64,000 nt of DNA, taken from NCBI RefSeq assembly GCF_958298935.1, contig NC_084927.1:15280001-15344000 (forward strand), written 5' to 3'. How positions within the stretch are numbered: the stretch's first letter is position 1; every line of letters begins with the position of its first letter. Below the pieces are notes generated by a model. It worked only from the letters and a program-made list of their open reading frames with translations. It did not search any database and was not told the DNA's origin. Shown piece by piece: positions 34,976 to 45,579 of the stretch. Source of the DNA: Phragmites australis (taxonomy: Eukaryota; Streptophyta; Magnoliopsida; Poales; Poaceae). Position numbers and translations under genes: made by a program.

Positions 34976-35491
34976 ATGCAAGGTGGGGAGCCTTGTATGC
35001 TGATTGTTGGACTGTATGGGTTACATTTACTTAATAATTGTATGCTTTTTGAGTCCAAATATCTTTTCATTACTCGCATTTACGCAAATATACCATGTGT
35101 TAGCCTATTCTTGATATAAGCCTGCATATCATTATCTTTCCCACACTTGTTGAGCACGTCAAGTGCTCACACTTGCTATTTTTGCTACACCATGCGATAT
35201 GTGTGTTGCTGCTTAGTGAGTGAAGATATTGAAGACTATCAAGACGAGGTTGTAATGTTCTAGGCGCGTGTCTCCCAGTCAGTTGCCTGCGGTGTCGTTG
35301 GGTACTAGTGCTTCTGTGCCGCTGCAGATATCTTCATAAAAGATAATATATGTCAATTGCTGTAAGAGTTAAACGGTTATTTAATAAAAGTATTGCTTTT
35401 GTTACTTCACCTGTGACGTCCTTATGTGTGTTGAACATCTTGAGCACACATAAATCGCATCTGGTTTTGGCCTTTAAAACCGGGTGTGACA

Positions 35492-36243
35492 TATCCTCCT
35501 TATCATCCACCCATACTTAAGCAAGATTATTGTCCTGGACTCACAAAAGAGAGATAAGTCAACTTACAAAGACCTCATCGACATGCTAAACAGGTAAACT
35601 TGATCATTTAATCTTCACATCGATTGCATCTAAGTTTAATTGGAATTCATATTCATGTACAGGGCATACACAAGATACTGCAAAAAGAATATTGTCTACT
35701 TTCCATACAAGAAGCAGTATGATATAAAAACCGACTTTCCGGTACGTAGGAAATATTCATGTCTTGCATTTCCTACTAAATAAAAAAGTTCAATTCATTC
35801 CACTGACAAATCCTTTCCTCTTGAAGTGTATGAGGCAGCCACCCAGCAACAATCTCTGCGGGTTCTATATTCTTAGTTTTATGCACATATTCAGTGGAGA
35901 CGGAGACGCTGTCATGTTTAATGATGTTAAGGTATGAAATTACATATTGATGCATTCTTTTTCAATTTCTATAAATGTTCAAGTACTAATTATTTTGATT
36001 CTTCAAATACAACGCTTCAAACACTGCACAAGTGCGATACTCCCTATGGAAATACATGATATTCAAGAACAGATCATCGGGTTCTTCATTGAACATGTTA
36101 GCAACCCAAATGGAAAGTTTCATGAATCGATTGTGTCATCGTCGTGTGAGGGACAATCAAATGACACCATACCTTCTAGTAGAGAGTATGCAATAAAGAG
36201 GAAGTCTACCAGAAACATTAACAATGTATATACGTTCAGATGA
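35492..36243 (+). pseudogene. Ulp1-like cysteine protease (peptidase C48 fold) carried by the CACTA, C-terminal exons
   Basis: Four exon-like blocks join with GT/AG edges: 35492-35593, 35663-35741, 35827-35931 and about 36030-36243. The first reads ILLIIHP then KIIVLDS (catalytic Asp region). The third has CMRQPPSNNLCGFYILSF, with the Gln of the oxyanion hole and the catalytic Cys in the Q-x5-C-G pattern. The last has IQEQIIGFFIEHVSNPNGKF, the family's end. The His-Trp that should precede ILLII is missing because the gypsy LTR ends exactly there. The Asp, Gln and Cys positions are kept. Ulp1 enzymes remove SUMO; the role in transposons is unknown. Confidence 0.72.
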
Positions 36244-36635
36244 CACCATATTTCTCAATTTATGTATATATGTTTACTTGATTAAATATGTCTCATTGTA
36301 TGCATGTATTGAGAGGGAGAGAGAGATAGGAGAGAGAGTGGGAGGGAGGAGAGAGAGAGCGGGGGGAAAGCACTGCTGGCTAAAGGTCAGGGTTCTACCC
36401 CTTGATTCCCCAGGGATCACTGCCGACCAAAACCACTAGCTGGCAGTGACTCCACGGGCATCAATGTCGGCTAAAACCTTGAGCCTATAATGATAATCCC
36501 CTTCACTACCAGCACCCTGGGGCGACAGTGATAGTCCCCGACTATCACTGCCTATTGCCCACTGCCGGCTAGAAAACCAACAGTGAAGGGAAGGGGGTTT
36601 ATTAGCCGGCAGTGAAGAGAGTTTATGTAGTAGTG
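36244..36635. other. 3' subterminal region of the giant CACTA
   Basis: It starts with a purine-rich gagaga/ggga tract (36309-36368). From about 36400 it holds many copies in both orientations of a motif like gctggcagtgactcc, cactgccggctag and agccggcagtgaag. The element ends TGTAGTAGTG at 36635. Confidence 0.8.
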
Positions 36636-36638
36636 CTA

Positions 36639-36709
36639 CCTTATCCTTCTTAATCGGCTTTACGAAGGTACCACAATAAAAGGAAAAAATATATATATCA
36701 TTTTGAAAG
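36639..36709. repeat. Old sequence unit, copy 1, second piece
   Basis: It aligns with about 40850-40915 (cttcttaatcggctttacgaaggtaccacaa against cttctcaatctgcttttggaaggtattaccacaa). It lies between the giant CACTA and the next CACTA element. Confidence 0.75.
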
Positions 36710-38015
36710 CACTACCATAGAAAGGGTCATCCCTGCCCTCCTTTCACTCCCAAATTGGAAATAACTAAGGTATCGCTAATGGTTCATAAGCTAAACCAAC
36801 AGATCTAATCGTGAGCCGTTAAGAACTGGTAGTAATATGTATGACAAACTGGTAGTGATATCAACTATCGCAGCCGATTCAAAAGCTCAATGATAGAGCA
36901 ATAATTGATCCAATAGGAATCGATAGTGATAATCCTTATCTCTATTGGCTCGTATTCCAAACCGACAGTGATAAGGATTATCATTGCCGATTCATATGCT
37001 CACCGACGGAGCAATAATAGAGCGAATACGAATCGACAGTCCTAGTTATTATCACTATCGGTTAATATTCCAAACCAGTAGTGATAATGCTAATATAAGT
37101 TCTGAGCACGTCCCATTAGTCTGCTCCCCATCTCACTTCGCTCTCAATCTTTAGAAGCCTCTCCTGAGGGGTAGTGGCGGTCGAAGTGGCGCGATGGTCA
37201 TCGTCCCCACTTCAGCTGCCTCTACCCCTTGGGCCTGTCTTCCACGTCCTCCGAGCCCGAGCCACCTCATGCCTGCCCCCGTTTCTCTAAGCCTGAGCCA
37301 TCTACCGAGCCCATAGCCCTGCCTCCCCATCTCCCAAGCCCGTCTCCCCATCTCCCCATCTCTATTTCCCAAACCAAATGAATAGCAAGTTGAGTGTTCA
37401 TGATTGTGGTAATAGGCAAATCTGAATGAGTGGCAAAAAAATATATTTGCTTTAAGATGATTGTGTTTTTTCCATTCATTTATATGTACTATTGTCACTC
37501 ATATAAAACAAGATATAAAACGGATGGTGCAAGGCGGTTGTTCCAAGAGCTCTTTGACGTATGGTGCAATACTACAAGCCTAGATCCCAACCCAAAGAGA
37601 TCCTAGTACATCAACTTTGCAACATTCGTTCCTGTTTGTTATTTTGTAGTTTCAAATTAGGATCAAGCTTGAGCATGTGGATCAGTGTGCCATGCAGGAA
37701 CATTTCGCCATTCATGTAGCTATAAAATAATCTACCATGAATATTTTGGCATGGGGTCTTTGTCTTAAAGTGTGAGATCAAACTTAAATATATCCTAATA
37801 CTAAAGAGTTTCTGATAGAGTATTTTTTGCACACGTGGATGGATTATCACTGTCAGTTCAAGGCTAGAATCGGCAGTTATAATCCTACTATCATTGTCGG
37901 TTCATAAGTCAGTAGTGATAATCCATTATTATCCCTATTGCTAATTCACTACTAGTTTTAAAATCGGTAGTGATGCCAGTTTGAACCGATAGTGATAGCT
38001 TGTTCTATAGTAGTG
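36710..38015. mobile_element. Small non-autonomous CACTA element, 1306 bp
   Basis: Left end CACTACCATAGAAAGGG, right end TTCTATAGTAGTG, an inverted repeat of 13 bp with one mismatch, flanked by AAG (36707-36709 and 38016-38018). The ends carry repeated motifs such as aaccgacagtgataaggatt and cggttcataagtcagtagtgataat. A more GC-rich middle (37130-37380) has Pro/Leu-rich frames without recognisable function. The empty site is visible at about 40915 (ggaaagctagttaa). Confidence 0.9.
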
Positions 38016-38082
38016 AAGACTAGTTAATAAGCTCACGGTGTCACTCCAAAAGTTATCATTTTACACTATATCACTCCAAAAG

Positions 38083-38980
38083 CACTACATGAAAAAAAGT
38101 CATAGGTGACACGTGATAACTGTCATGGGTCACCTCGAATACGTCACTAATGACTAGTCATTGGTGACGAGTTCTGACTCATCACCAATGAGGTCATCAG
38201 TGACGAGTCGTAACATGACTCGTCATTTATGACTTATCATTGGTGACGAGTTCTGACCACTTCAGGAGGGGCGAAAACTCAATCTTTCAGGCCAAATTTG
38301 GCCTAAAAATTGCCAAAACTAACATAGTCAATGAGCAACAGATGTAACTTTTCCTGTAGATATCTGTAGAGTCAAAAAATATCAAAATCGGAGTCTATAT
38401 GAAAAAATTATGCCTGTTTTACCAAAGGCATTCCGGGTCACCTATCAAATTACAATTATTTGCATGAGATATTAAAAAATTCATAAAATATTTATACAAA
38501 TTTGGATGATCAAGGTTCTAAACCACTCGTTGGTTTGTATATAATTAGAAAATATGATATTTGCCTCTTTTGGTTTGAATCTTTAAATGGCAAATCATAA
38601 GCTTTCTGTACAATATCTAATAACAGAGATGAGTCATTAGACCTGTCACTTATGACTTGTCATTAATGACAGGTCGTAATATCATCTGTCACTTATGACT
38701 GACCTAGGGAGACCCGTCACTGATGATAAGTCATAAGTGATGGGTTATAATATGATCTGTCACTAATGATTAGTTTAGGATGACCTATCACCGATGGGTT
38801 GGTCATTAGTGATGGGTCACAACTTGATCTGTTACTAATATCATTAGTGACGGGTAACTTATGGTCTGGTCCCAATCCGATGCGACATAAGTGATGACCC
38901 ATCACTAAATGTTCTTAAGTGACAGGTTCTGACGATCCATCACTTATATAGTATCTCCTTTATTTGTTTTTCATGTAGTG
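38083..38980. mobile_element. Small CACTA-type element, 898 bp, CACTACATGAAAAA ends
   Basis: Termini CACTACATGAAAAA and TTTTTCATGTAGTG form a perfect 14-bp inverted repeat, flanked by AAG at 38080-38082 and 38981-38983. The ends are packed with variants of gtcactaatgac and gtgatgggtcat in both orientations. The centre (about 38280-38600) lacks them and has no coding sequence. The empty site is at about 41098 (ccaaaagcttgttatttcat). Confidence 0.9.
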
Positions 38981-38983
38981 AAG

Positions 38984-39220
38984 GTTACTATTTCATACTA
39001 TACAACTCCAAAGCTACCTAGATCCGCGAACTACCATCTATGGATCCTCTACTCAGGTTCTAACCACCACGAAATAATATCACTGTTCTTATTAAGCCAG
39101 GCTTAATCACACTAATGCATCCTAGCCAACTTAGATAAAGAGACGCCTCAATTCTCCTCAGCCCTAACCCTAGGTCGTGATACCATTTTGACACCAGTAA
39201 GGAGCCCTGGACCTAAGTAC
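38984..39220. repeat. Old sequence unit, copy 1, third and fourth pieces
   Basis: It aligns with 41105-41310: both share tatttcatactata, actccaaagctac or actgcaaagctat, agatccacgaa(a/c)taccat, gatcctctact, and ggacctaagta. With the short piece 38019-38082 it links three successive insertions into one ancestral sequence. Confidence 0.75.
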
Positions 39221-40510
39221 CACTACATAAAAAAAGATTATGGGTGACGGATAATAATCGTTATTAGTGATGGGTCACATACCTATCACTTTAAACGTGT
39301 AACTGATGAGTCGTCATTGGTGACGAGTTAAAACATGTTACCAATTCAGTCATACGTAGCTGACTCGTCACTTATGAAGGTCATATAACTCGTCACTTAT
39401 GTTCAGTGACGTCAGTAATGGGTCATAATATTGACCTATCACTTATGACTTTTTCGTATTTTTTACACGAAAAAGGTTAAAAAAAATTCACTTGAGCCAC
39501 CCAATATAGGGCTCATCACATATGTCCCACAAGTCACATCATTTTTTAGACCGCTTTAAGTCTTTACATTCTATAGGAATCGAACATGCGACCTTTCCTC
39601 ACACGCGTACCCCTTTACCACCTCAGCTATCATGTTATTGTGTATGAAGCGCATATTTTATCCTTTTAATCTTCATTGCCGAAGGTCATAGGTGATGGGT
39701 CATAACCTTGACTGATTATGTGACGGGTCACTATTATGATCCTTAATCTCCAAAAAGTCCTGATTGTTTCGAAATATGAATCAGAGACTGAATCTTGATA
39801 TACCTTAGAACAATACATTCTTGTTATCACCTATGACCATGATACCAAATAGATGATCCGAAGCGTCTTCTGTAAAGCGGGCATAATTTTTACATACGCA
39901 TTCTTATTTTGACGTTTTTTTCACTCTATAGACATCTACAGAAAAAGTTATATCCATTTCTCCTCGACTTTATCAGGTTCAATGAATTTTTCGAGGCCAA
40001 AAATAGCCTGAAAGATTGAGTTCTCCCCCCTTGAAATTTCGGCATCATTTTTGAAACGCACATTTGTATCCATAGCCGTCACCTCTTACATCAAATTTGA
40101 GTAGAAATATATAATTATTCATATCCTATGCTGCTGAGATGAGAAAAAAATAAGAGAAAAATAAAAGAAAATAAAAAATATTATTATATAAGAAAAATTA
40201 AGTTACAATAGAAAACCGATTAACTAATACATCTAATGATTGATTAATTAAAATTTCTTTATCTACTCTATTTTATCAAATTAGTTATTAGTAATAGGTC
40301 ACAACTTGACTCGTCACTAATGACTCTTTAAGATGATCATCATTGATGAGTTGTTCATTAATAACGAGTCATAACTTGATTTGTCATTTATGATCAATTA
40401 TAAGTGATGAGTTATTTATGATCAGTTATAAGTGATGAGTTATTACTAGTAATAAATGAATTATCGTATTACGATAATTTTATATTTTTTATCTGTTTTT
40501 TATGTAAGTA
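39221..40510. mobile_element. CACTA-type element related to the 898-bp element, about 1.29 kb, decayed right end
   Basis: Left end CACTACATAAAAAAAG; right end reads TTTTTTATGTAAGTA where TTTTTTATGTAGTG is expected, so the terminus is mutated and the target duplication unclear. Subterminal sequence is again made of gtgatgggtcat and gtcacttatgac variants. The empty site in the second copy reads gacctaagtatctaagttc, supporting these borders to within a few bases. No coding frame is seen. Confidence 0.75.
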
Positions 40511-40659
40511 TATCTTGGCAGCTAAGTTCTTGACCTAAGTTAGCGAATGCATTATTTCGACCCGCCTGGCCCATGCGATGGCACGAAAGTCGTCCGCACG
40601 GCTGAAGAAAATGCAAAATCCAACCACATGGAGCAAGGACAGAAACTAGTATTTCCTAA

Positions 40660-41420
40660 AAGTAAATGGTTATTTTGTGTGGATTTCATGTTTACTTTTA
40701 TGCTTTTTCTGACAATGCACTTCTTAATCGAGATGAGATCATATTACTTAGCAGAACTAGTGTAAAAACCCTGGCTATTCTATTATATTGAGCTTGAGCT
40801 TATTATTTGAGTTTTGCTCGAGCCTAATAACAAGTAGGCTTCTCAATCTGCTTTTGGAAGGTATTACCACAAAAGAAAAAAAAAATCATAAGTAACATTT
40901 GGAAAGCTAGTTAAATTCGTGGTGCCACTCCAAAGGTTGTCAATTTTTTTTAACATGTCCTCTTTACCCGGTTTTTTTAGAGATCTTTACGATGAGAGGT
41001 GCGAATTCGAGGTTTGAACTCCCGACTGATAGAGACACTCTCATGCGCCTTGTCGATGAGCCACGCGCTGGTTGGCCTTTCATTTATACCACACCAAAAG
41101 CTTGTTATTTCATACTATACCACTGCAAAGCTATATAGATCCACGAAATACCATTTATTGATCCTCTACTTATATTCCATCCATGTGAAATGACTTCACT
41201 GAGCCAGGCTTGGCGTTCCACCTGTTCAACCCTAGCCATCTTAGACATACCTCCATTTTCCTCATTCTATCCCTTGGTCTGTGCCAAACATTGGACCTAA
41301 GTATCTAAGTTCTTGATCTAAGTTGGACAATACATTGTTTTGACCGTCTAGTCCATGCGACAGTATGGAATCCGCAGCACGAAGAAAACACAAAACCCAA
41401 CCAAATAGGGAAAGGACATA
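40660..41420. repeat. Old sequence unit, copy 2, without the four CACTA insertions
   Basis: It repeats in order the pieces found at 6570-6819, 36639-36709, 38019-38082, 38984-39220 and 40511-40640, now nearly contiguous. It has its own small insertion or divergence at about 40945-41085. Because the unit appears twice in direct orientation, a tandem duplication preceded the CACTA insertions, or the unit is itself an old repeat. Confidence 0.7.
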
Positions 41421-41555
41421 AAATGATATTTCTTAAAACTAAATGAGTAGATGATAAGCCGAATTGCTATCTTCGACACCTCCGATCTTCGCGTTTCGTC
41501 ACTTAGCTCATGGAGTTTTGTGTAGTGAGTACACCAATCTATAGAACGTGGTTGC

Positions 41556-42614
41556 CAGGGCCGGCCCTGGGGCAGGGCAAGTGGGGCGACCGCCCTAGGC
41601 CCCAAAAGTTTGGGGGCCCGTCCCAAGTATATGCACTAGTCATACCGTTGCAAGTAGTCTGTGTAGCTGTATTTGGGCTACCTGCCAGCAAATGATCCGA
41701 ACTAGAGAACTTCTGAAGCCCAACTAATGCCCAAGGCATAAGCCCACGAGTCCACAACAGTAATTAAGGGAGGCACTGAGAAGGCATGGGCTGCAATCAA
41801 GTCACGTAATAAACAGAAAATTCTATTCTAGACATCGAAGTGCCCCTCCGCCTCGTTCCTTGTTCCCCTCGACCCCTCCTCTAGTCCCAGTTCCTGATGA
41901 AAGAACTACTACCTGCTGTTGTTTCATGTGGTTTTCATGGTCGTCTGGTGCACAAATCAATCAAGGAGGTGAGTTTAGTTTTTATAGATAAAAAAGAGGA
42001 GGTGAGTTTAGTTAGATCGAAACCCTTTTAACTTTTCTTTCTTTCTTTTTATAATGTCTAAAGATCTCCAATGTTCTCTTCGCGTGAGTTTCTCGCCTTG
42101 GCACGGCTGTCAGGTTCTAGTATAAGCCATCGAAATTTTTGTCTTCCCTAAGAAAATCTTTGATTCTTAACATGTTGAATAAAATATTTTTCTATTTGTT
42201 GTATACTTTTCGAATATAAATAATGCAAGAATTCTTTAAGGCTAGTGGATTGAGAAACTGGAAATGTCTCGGTGAGAGTTTTCACGTCTGGAAGTGTTTT
42301 GTGATTTGTGTTAAGCATGAAAATAATTATGTTTCATTGGGCTCCAAAATTGTTCTGTTCTAGTATCATATTATAGTTCTCTAGTGCTACTAATATTGTT
42401 GAGCAACTAAATTGTTAATCAAATAATAGTTCATGTCCTTGTGATGTACTAAAAATTAGCTTCTAATTGAGATAAAAGGTTTTATTAGTGTGTTTCCAGT
42501 TTTTTTTTTTTAGATTATAGTGTGCTTCCAGTTGAAATAAAAGGTTTTACTAAGGTCGTATGGGCCTCCACTTTTCTTTCGCCCCGGGCCACCAAATAAC
42601 CAGGACCGGCCCTG
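41556..42614. mobile_element. Non-autonomous hAT transposon, 1059 bp
   Basis: Left end CAGGGCCGGCCCTGG and right end CCAGGACCGGCCCTG are inverted repeats of 15 bp with one mismatch. A perfect 8-bp duplication GTGGTTGC flanks it (41548-41555 and 42615-42622), the hallmark of the hAT superfamily. Each end is itself palindromic (GGGCCGGCCC). No transposase frame is present. Confidence 0.93.
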
Positions 42615-42716
42615 GTGGTTGCCCTCATGTTGTCTTGTGAATAGAAGATATGTTTGGTTTTCATATTATTTTCTGATTAGACTAAGAAAATAATGTATAC
42701 TTTGTTCACTCTCGCA

Positions 42717-42901
42717 TCACTAATTTTTTTACTGTAGTAATTTTGAATTCATATTTTTTCTATAAAAAATTTATAGATACCTAAAACTTTCGTATCATGA
42801 GATTAGACATAAAATATACTTTATTAGTATTATATATTTTTAAATATTCATAATTTTTTAGAAAAAATATAAATCAAAATTACTATAGTAAAAAATAGTG
42901 A
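42717..42901. mobile_element. Foldback MITE, 185 bp
   Basis: The first and last 50 or so bases are near-perfect inverted repeats (tcactaattttttactgtag at the left; ctatagtaaaaaatagtga at the right), so the whole could fold into a long hairpin. It is AT-rich and non-coding. The target duplication is not clear (possibly cat), so superfamily is not assigned. It lies about 0.2-0.4 kb upstream of the SPT16 leader. Confidence 0.75.
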
Positions 42902-43361
42902 CATCTAAATAAAAATAGATGTGATATTAAACATTGGTGGCCCGAAATCGTCTCATGGCTTCGGAAGCCGGGCGAGGAGACGTCGCGCTTGCAATGATCG
43001 AGGACGCGTGGCGTGGAGCTCTGAACCACGCCACTGGATCTGAACAAACGGTGATGCGAGGAGGAGGAGCACATATCTCAGCGCAGGCCCCAGCCATCCA
43101 TCTCTCCAAATACACTCCCGCACTCAGCCCTAACCAAAAGCCATCGCCCTCCTCCTCCTCCTCCTCCCCTCTCTCCCCCCTTCGCTGGCGGCGGTGAGCC
43201 GACGCCGAGGCGACCACCGACGAGCCGGCGCATTCTGCCTTGCAGCCCTTACTCCGAAGCCTCGCGCCCCGCCTCCGTCCGGGTGCCCTCTCCTTCCCTT
43301 CCGCTGGGAGCGCGCGTCGCGGCTCCTCTCGTCCCCACCCCCCCCCCCCCCGTGCCGTCGG
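42902..43361 (+). promoter_or_regulatory. SPT16 promoter and first (non-coding) exon
   Basis: GC content rises sharply at about 42940. The likely transcript leader is CT-rich with ctcctcctcctcctcctcc (about 43150-43170) and a run of C residues (43336-43351). It ends at GTCGG/GTAAGG, a strong donor with exon end at 43361. No clear TATA box is seen, as is common for housekeeping genes. The start site cannot be fixed from sequence; the exon probably begins around 43080-43150. Confidence 0.55.
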
Positions 43362-45547
43362 GTAAGGAAACCCTAACCGTGCTTGCTTGTACGCGTTGCT
43401 CGATTTTGTTTCCGCGGATCTCTTTCACGCCATGATCCGTCGAGTCCGAACCCTCGCTTCCGGGATGGGTGCTCCAATCCGTCCGGTTTGTTGTGGATTT
43501 GCCTGTTGCGTTTCGTGGCAGTGGTTGCGTCAAAATCCAATTTTTTGGGGACTTCGGTTCAGCCGGTGCCTCCCATGGCGTGGGGCGTCAGGGCGCGTCA
43601 GCCGCTGGATAGGGTGGTAGGCCGTGCGTACAAGCGACCGTAGAACCAGCTGACGGTGTAGAATGGGGAAACTGCAGCCATTTCCCTTAACCCTGTATGC
43701 GATGCTTGCTCCTAGGGCTGTTAAGAATGGCCCCATTTGTTCAAGGTTCTGCAGCGATACATGTTCTCTGAGGGTGGAGAATTTTTTCTTGGTGCAAGGA
43801 GGTGCATGTTAGATCCGATATTTGGCGGGAGCGTGCCTGCCGGATTTGGCAGGGTGGGGCGGCTCACCGGTGTCGTATTGTTTGTAGAAAAAGGTGCATG
43901 TTAGATCCGATATTTGCCGGGAGCAAGCCTGCTGGATTTGGTGGGCCAGGCCGCTCACTGTGTGTCTCCTATTTGTAGACAAATCTGTAAGAGTTCTCGC
44001 TGCAAGATAAACACCGTCCTTTTTGATTTGGTAAGGTGTGCGGTGCTGTAAGTAGCGGTTACCTTAAGTGACATGTATGGTTGATTTGACAGGAAATATG
44101 TAATTACAAACACTAGAAATCTTTTTAAGGAAACTGCATGACATGTTTTGTTGTTTGTTCGCCGTTACTTTATTAAATATGGTTTTGATGTCCGTGTTAT
44201 GATTGTTCATTCATCAGTGCCTAAACACTGGATTGCGGAAATGCACACGTGAAGCATTTTTTACCACCATATTTTTGGATGTTTATTGAAGTAAGGAATC
44301 CAAGGGCTGTAGTCCATTAGTTACCTGTCACGCTTAAGAGTTATAATGTTTTGAAGGTGCGTGTCTAGGACATCAAAATGACTATATGCACAAGTAGGTA
44401 GAGAAGACTTTGGAAGTTCACTTGTTGTTTTTTGTTTCTATAATAAATTAGTGAATTTGTGTTTTTGATATTGGGGAATCAAATAGGAAATGCACTACAT
44501 AATTTCCGGATATTTCTTCATTCAACTGAAACTGCCAGGGAAAGATGATGTGATTCTGTGATGTCCACCGCTGACCACGAACTACTCTTTGTTGTCGTTT
44601 TTGGTGCCTGCTATACATCTATTACTGACAGTAAATCAATTCTCAGTTTCTCATATATATTGCATTGGTGTTATATCATGTGCGTGGTTCCACCAAACCC
44701 CAGCAACATTTACTAATTTTTTTTCACATTATTGTATTATAACTTGGAAATGGCTACATATTGTGACAAAATATGTTTGTATGAACATTATCATTATGAT
44801 AACAAAATACGGGGTTGTATGGTTTGCTGTTTATTTTTATAAAGTTTATCCCTCCATCATTAGTTTTTGATCCTATGAGCTCATCTAGGACTGAATTTGA
44901 CAGGCCATTGAAAAGCCTTGGTTTGTAACTGTGATTAGGATGACTTTTTCATTGGGAAACATGGCAACATTATGTGTGATGACTGAAGATTTTGAAAATC
45001 CAATGTTACTAGACTACCACAATGATTGTTAGTGACATCAATTTGGGGCAATGAGGCCTTTTATCTGTTTTTTATTTTTAATGGATGAAACTATTATTTT
45101 ATTCATGGTTTCATAGTCCTCTTAGGGCCCATTTGGGTGAAGTAAATCCTAAGGATTTGGGTCCTGATCCCCCTATATGAACTAACCTGTAGCAGTTGAT
45201 ATACTTTTGAGATTGCAATTATGGGCTACGGAAATATTTGTTTGATTTATGTTAAAAGAAATTAATCAATGTGACTCTGTTGTTTGGGTGATTGATTGTT
45301 GTAACAATAGCAAATTCATAACAATTGAAGCTGCTTGCAAGCCTTGTTCTCAGGGAAAAATATTATGATAAGCATTGACAATTTGGCATTCTGTATTATT
45401 GCTTTGTACTTTTTGTCTGTACGAATTTTTGTCCTGGCTTTCAAATATTTTCTTCATGCTCATACTTTCATAGCATTATTTTCTGGTACTAGTAATTTTG
45501 AAACGATTTCAGTAGACTAACATTGGATCAAATCGACTTTTCTGCAG
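43362..45547 (+). other. 5' UTR intron of SPT16 (2186 bp)
   Basis: Donor GTAAGG at 43362 and acceptor TTTTCTGCAG ending at 45547, with a T-rich tract before it. Long leader introns are frequent in grass housekeeping genes and can raise expression. It contains a 92-bp tandem duplication (43801-43983) and, near 45125-45165, a short gggcccatttgggtg-type fragment resembling a MITE end. No coding exon is seen inside. Confidence 0.6.
43801..43983. repeat. 92-bp tandem duplication in the SPT16 leader intron
   Basis: ggtgcatgttagatccgata begins at 43801 and again at 43893, and both copies end in a tttgtaga phrase. The copies differ at scattered positions. Confidence 0.85.
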
Positions 45548-45559
45548 TTGGCTAAGTTA

Positions 45560-45574
45560 ATGTGGGCTTCTTGA
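45560..45574 (+). CDS. Four-codon upstream ORF in the SPT16 leader
   Basis: ATG TGG GCT TCT TGA starts 13 bases into the second exon and stops five bases before the main ATG at 45580. Its start context (t at -3, t at +4) is weak and the main start context (a at -3, G at +4) is strong, so most ribosomes should scan past it. A possible translational brake; the product itself need not matter. Confidence 0.5.
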   Translation: MWAS

Positions 45575-45579
45575 TAAAG

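Larger units (their letters stand above)
31307..35491 (+). repeat. Very long LTR (4.2 kb) of a Ty3/gypsy element
   Basis: It begins TGTAACACCCTGATTTTC right after the purine tract and ends AACCGGGTGTGACA at 35491. The 10-bp ends (TGTAACACCC and GGGTGTGACA) are near-perfect inverted repeats with TG...CA termini, seen in many grass gypsy LTRs. Ulp1 coding sequence resumes directly at 35492. Only this 3' LTR is present; the 5' LTR and nearly all the interior are gone, so the target duplication cannot be checked. A TATA box lies at 32601. Some short minus-strand frames inside (for example 32199-32002) look codon-like, but I assign no function. Confidence 0.8.
6823..36635 (+). mobile_element. Giant CACTA (En/Spm) transposon, 29.8 kb with nested insertions
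   Basis: The left end reads CACTACTACAAAATCGGC at 6823 and the right end reads TATGTAGTAGTG finishing at 36635. Both are flanked by the 3-bp duplication CTA (6820-6822 and 36636-36638), the size CACTA elements make. Both ends carry dispersed subterminal motifs of the type gccggcagtga. Inside, in plus orientation, are a TNP2-like transposase, a Ptta/En/Spm-type second protein and an Ulp1-like cysteine protease, all with many stops. Removing the nested retroelements leaves roughly 11 kb, a normal size. A diverged duplicate of the insertion region (about 40830-40850) has no element, which supports these ends. Confidence 0.88.

Noticed and set aside
30241..35119. Several short plus and minus frames of 60-100 codons in the CACTA and LTR interiors taken as genes
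   Set aside because: They have no recognised domain, start without context and overlap transposon sequence; they look like chance frames.
31307..35491. A complete retrotransposon with two LTRs in this interval
   Set aside because: The start motif TGTAACACCC occurs once, and no gag, pol or second LTR lies inside; it is a single LTR.
43140..43740. Protein-coding frames over the SPT16 leader and intron
   Set aside because: They arise from GC-rich leader sequence; the strong donor at 43362 and acceptor at 45547 explain the region as non-coding exon and intron.
45562..45579. Six-codon N-terminal extension of SPT16 starting at 45562
   Set aside because: The codon there is GTG, not ATG, and MADNAKVHP at 45580 with a strong start context is the natural start.
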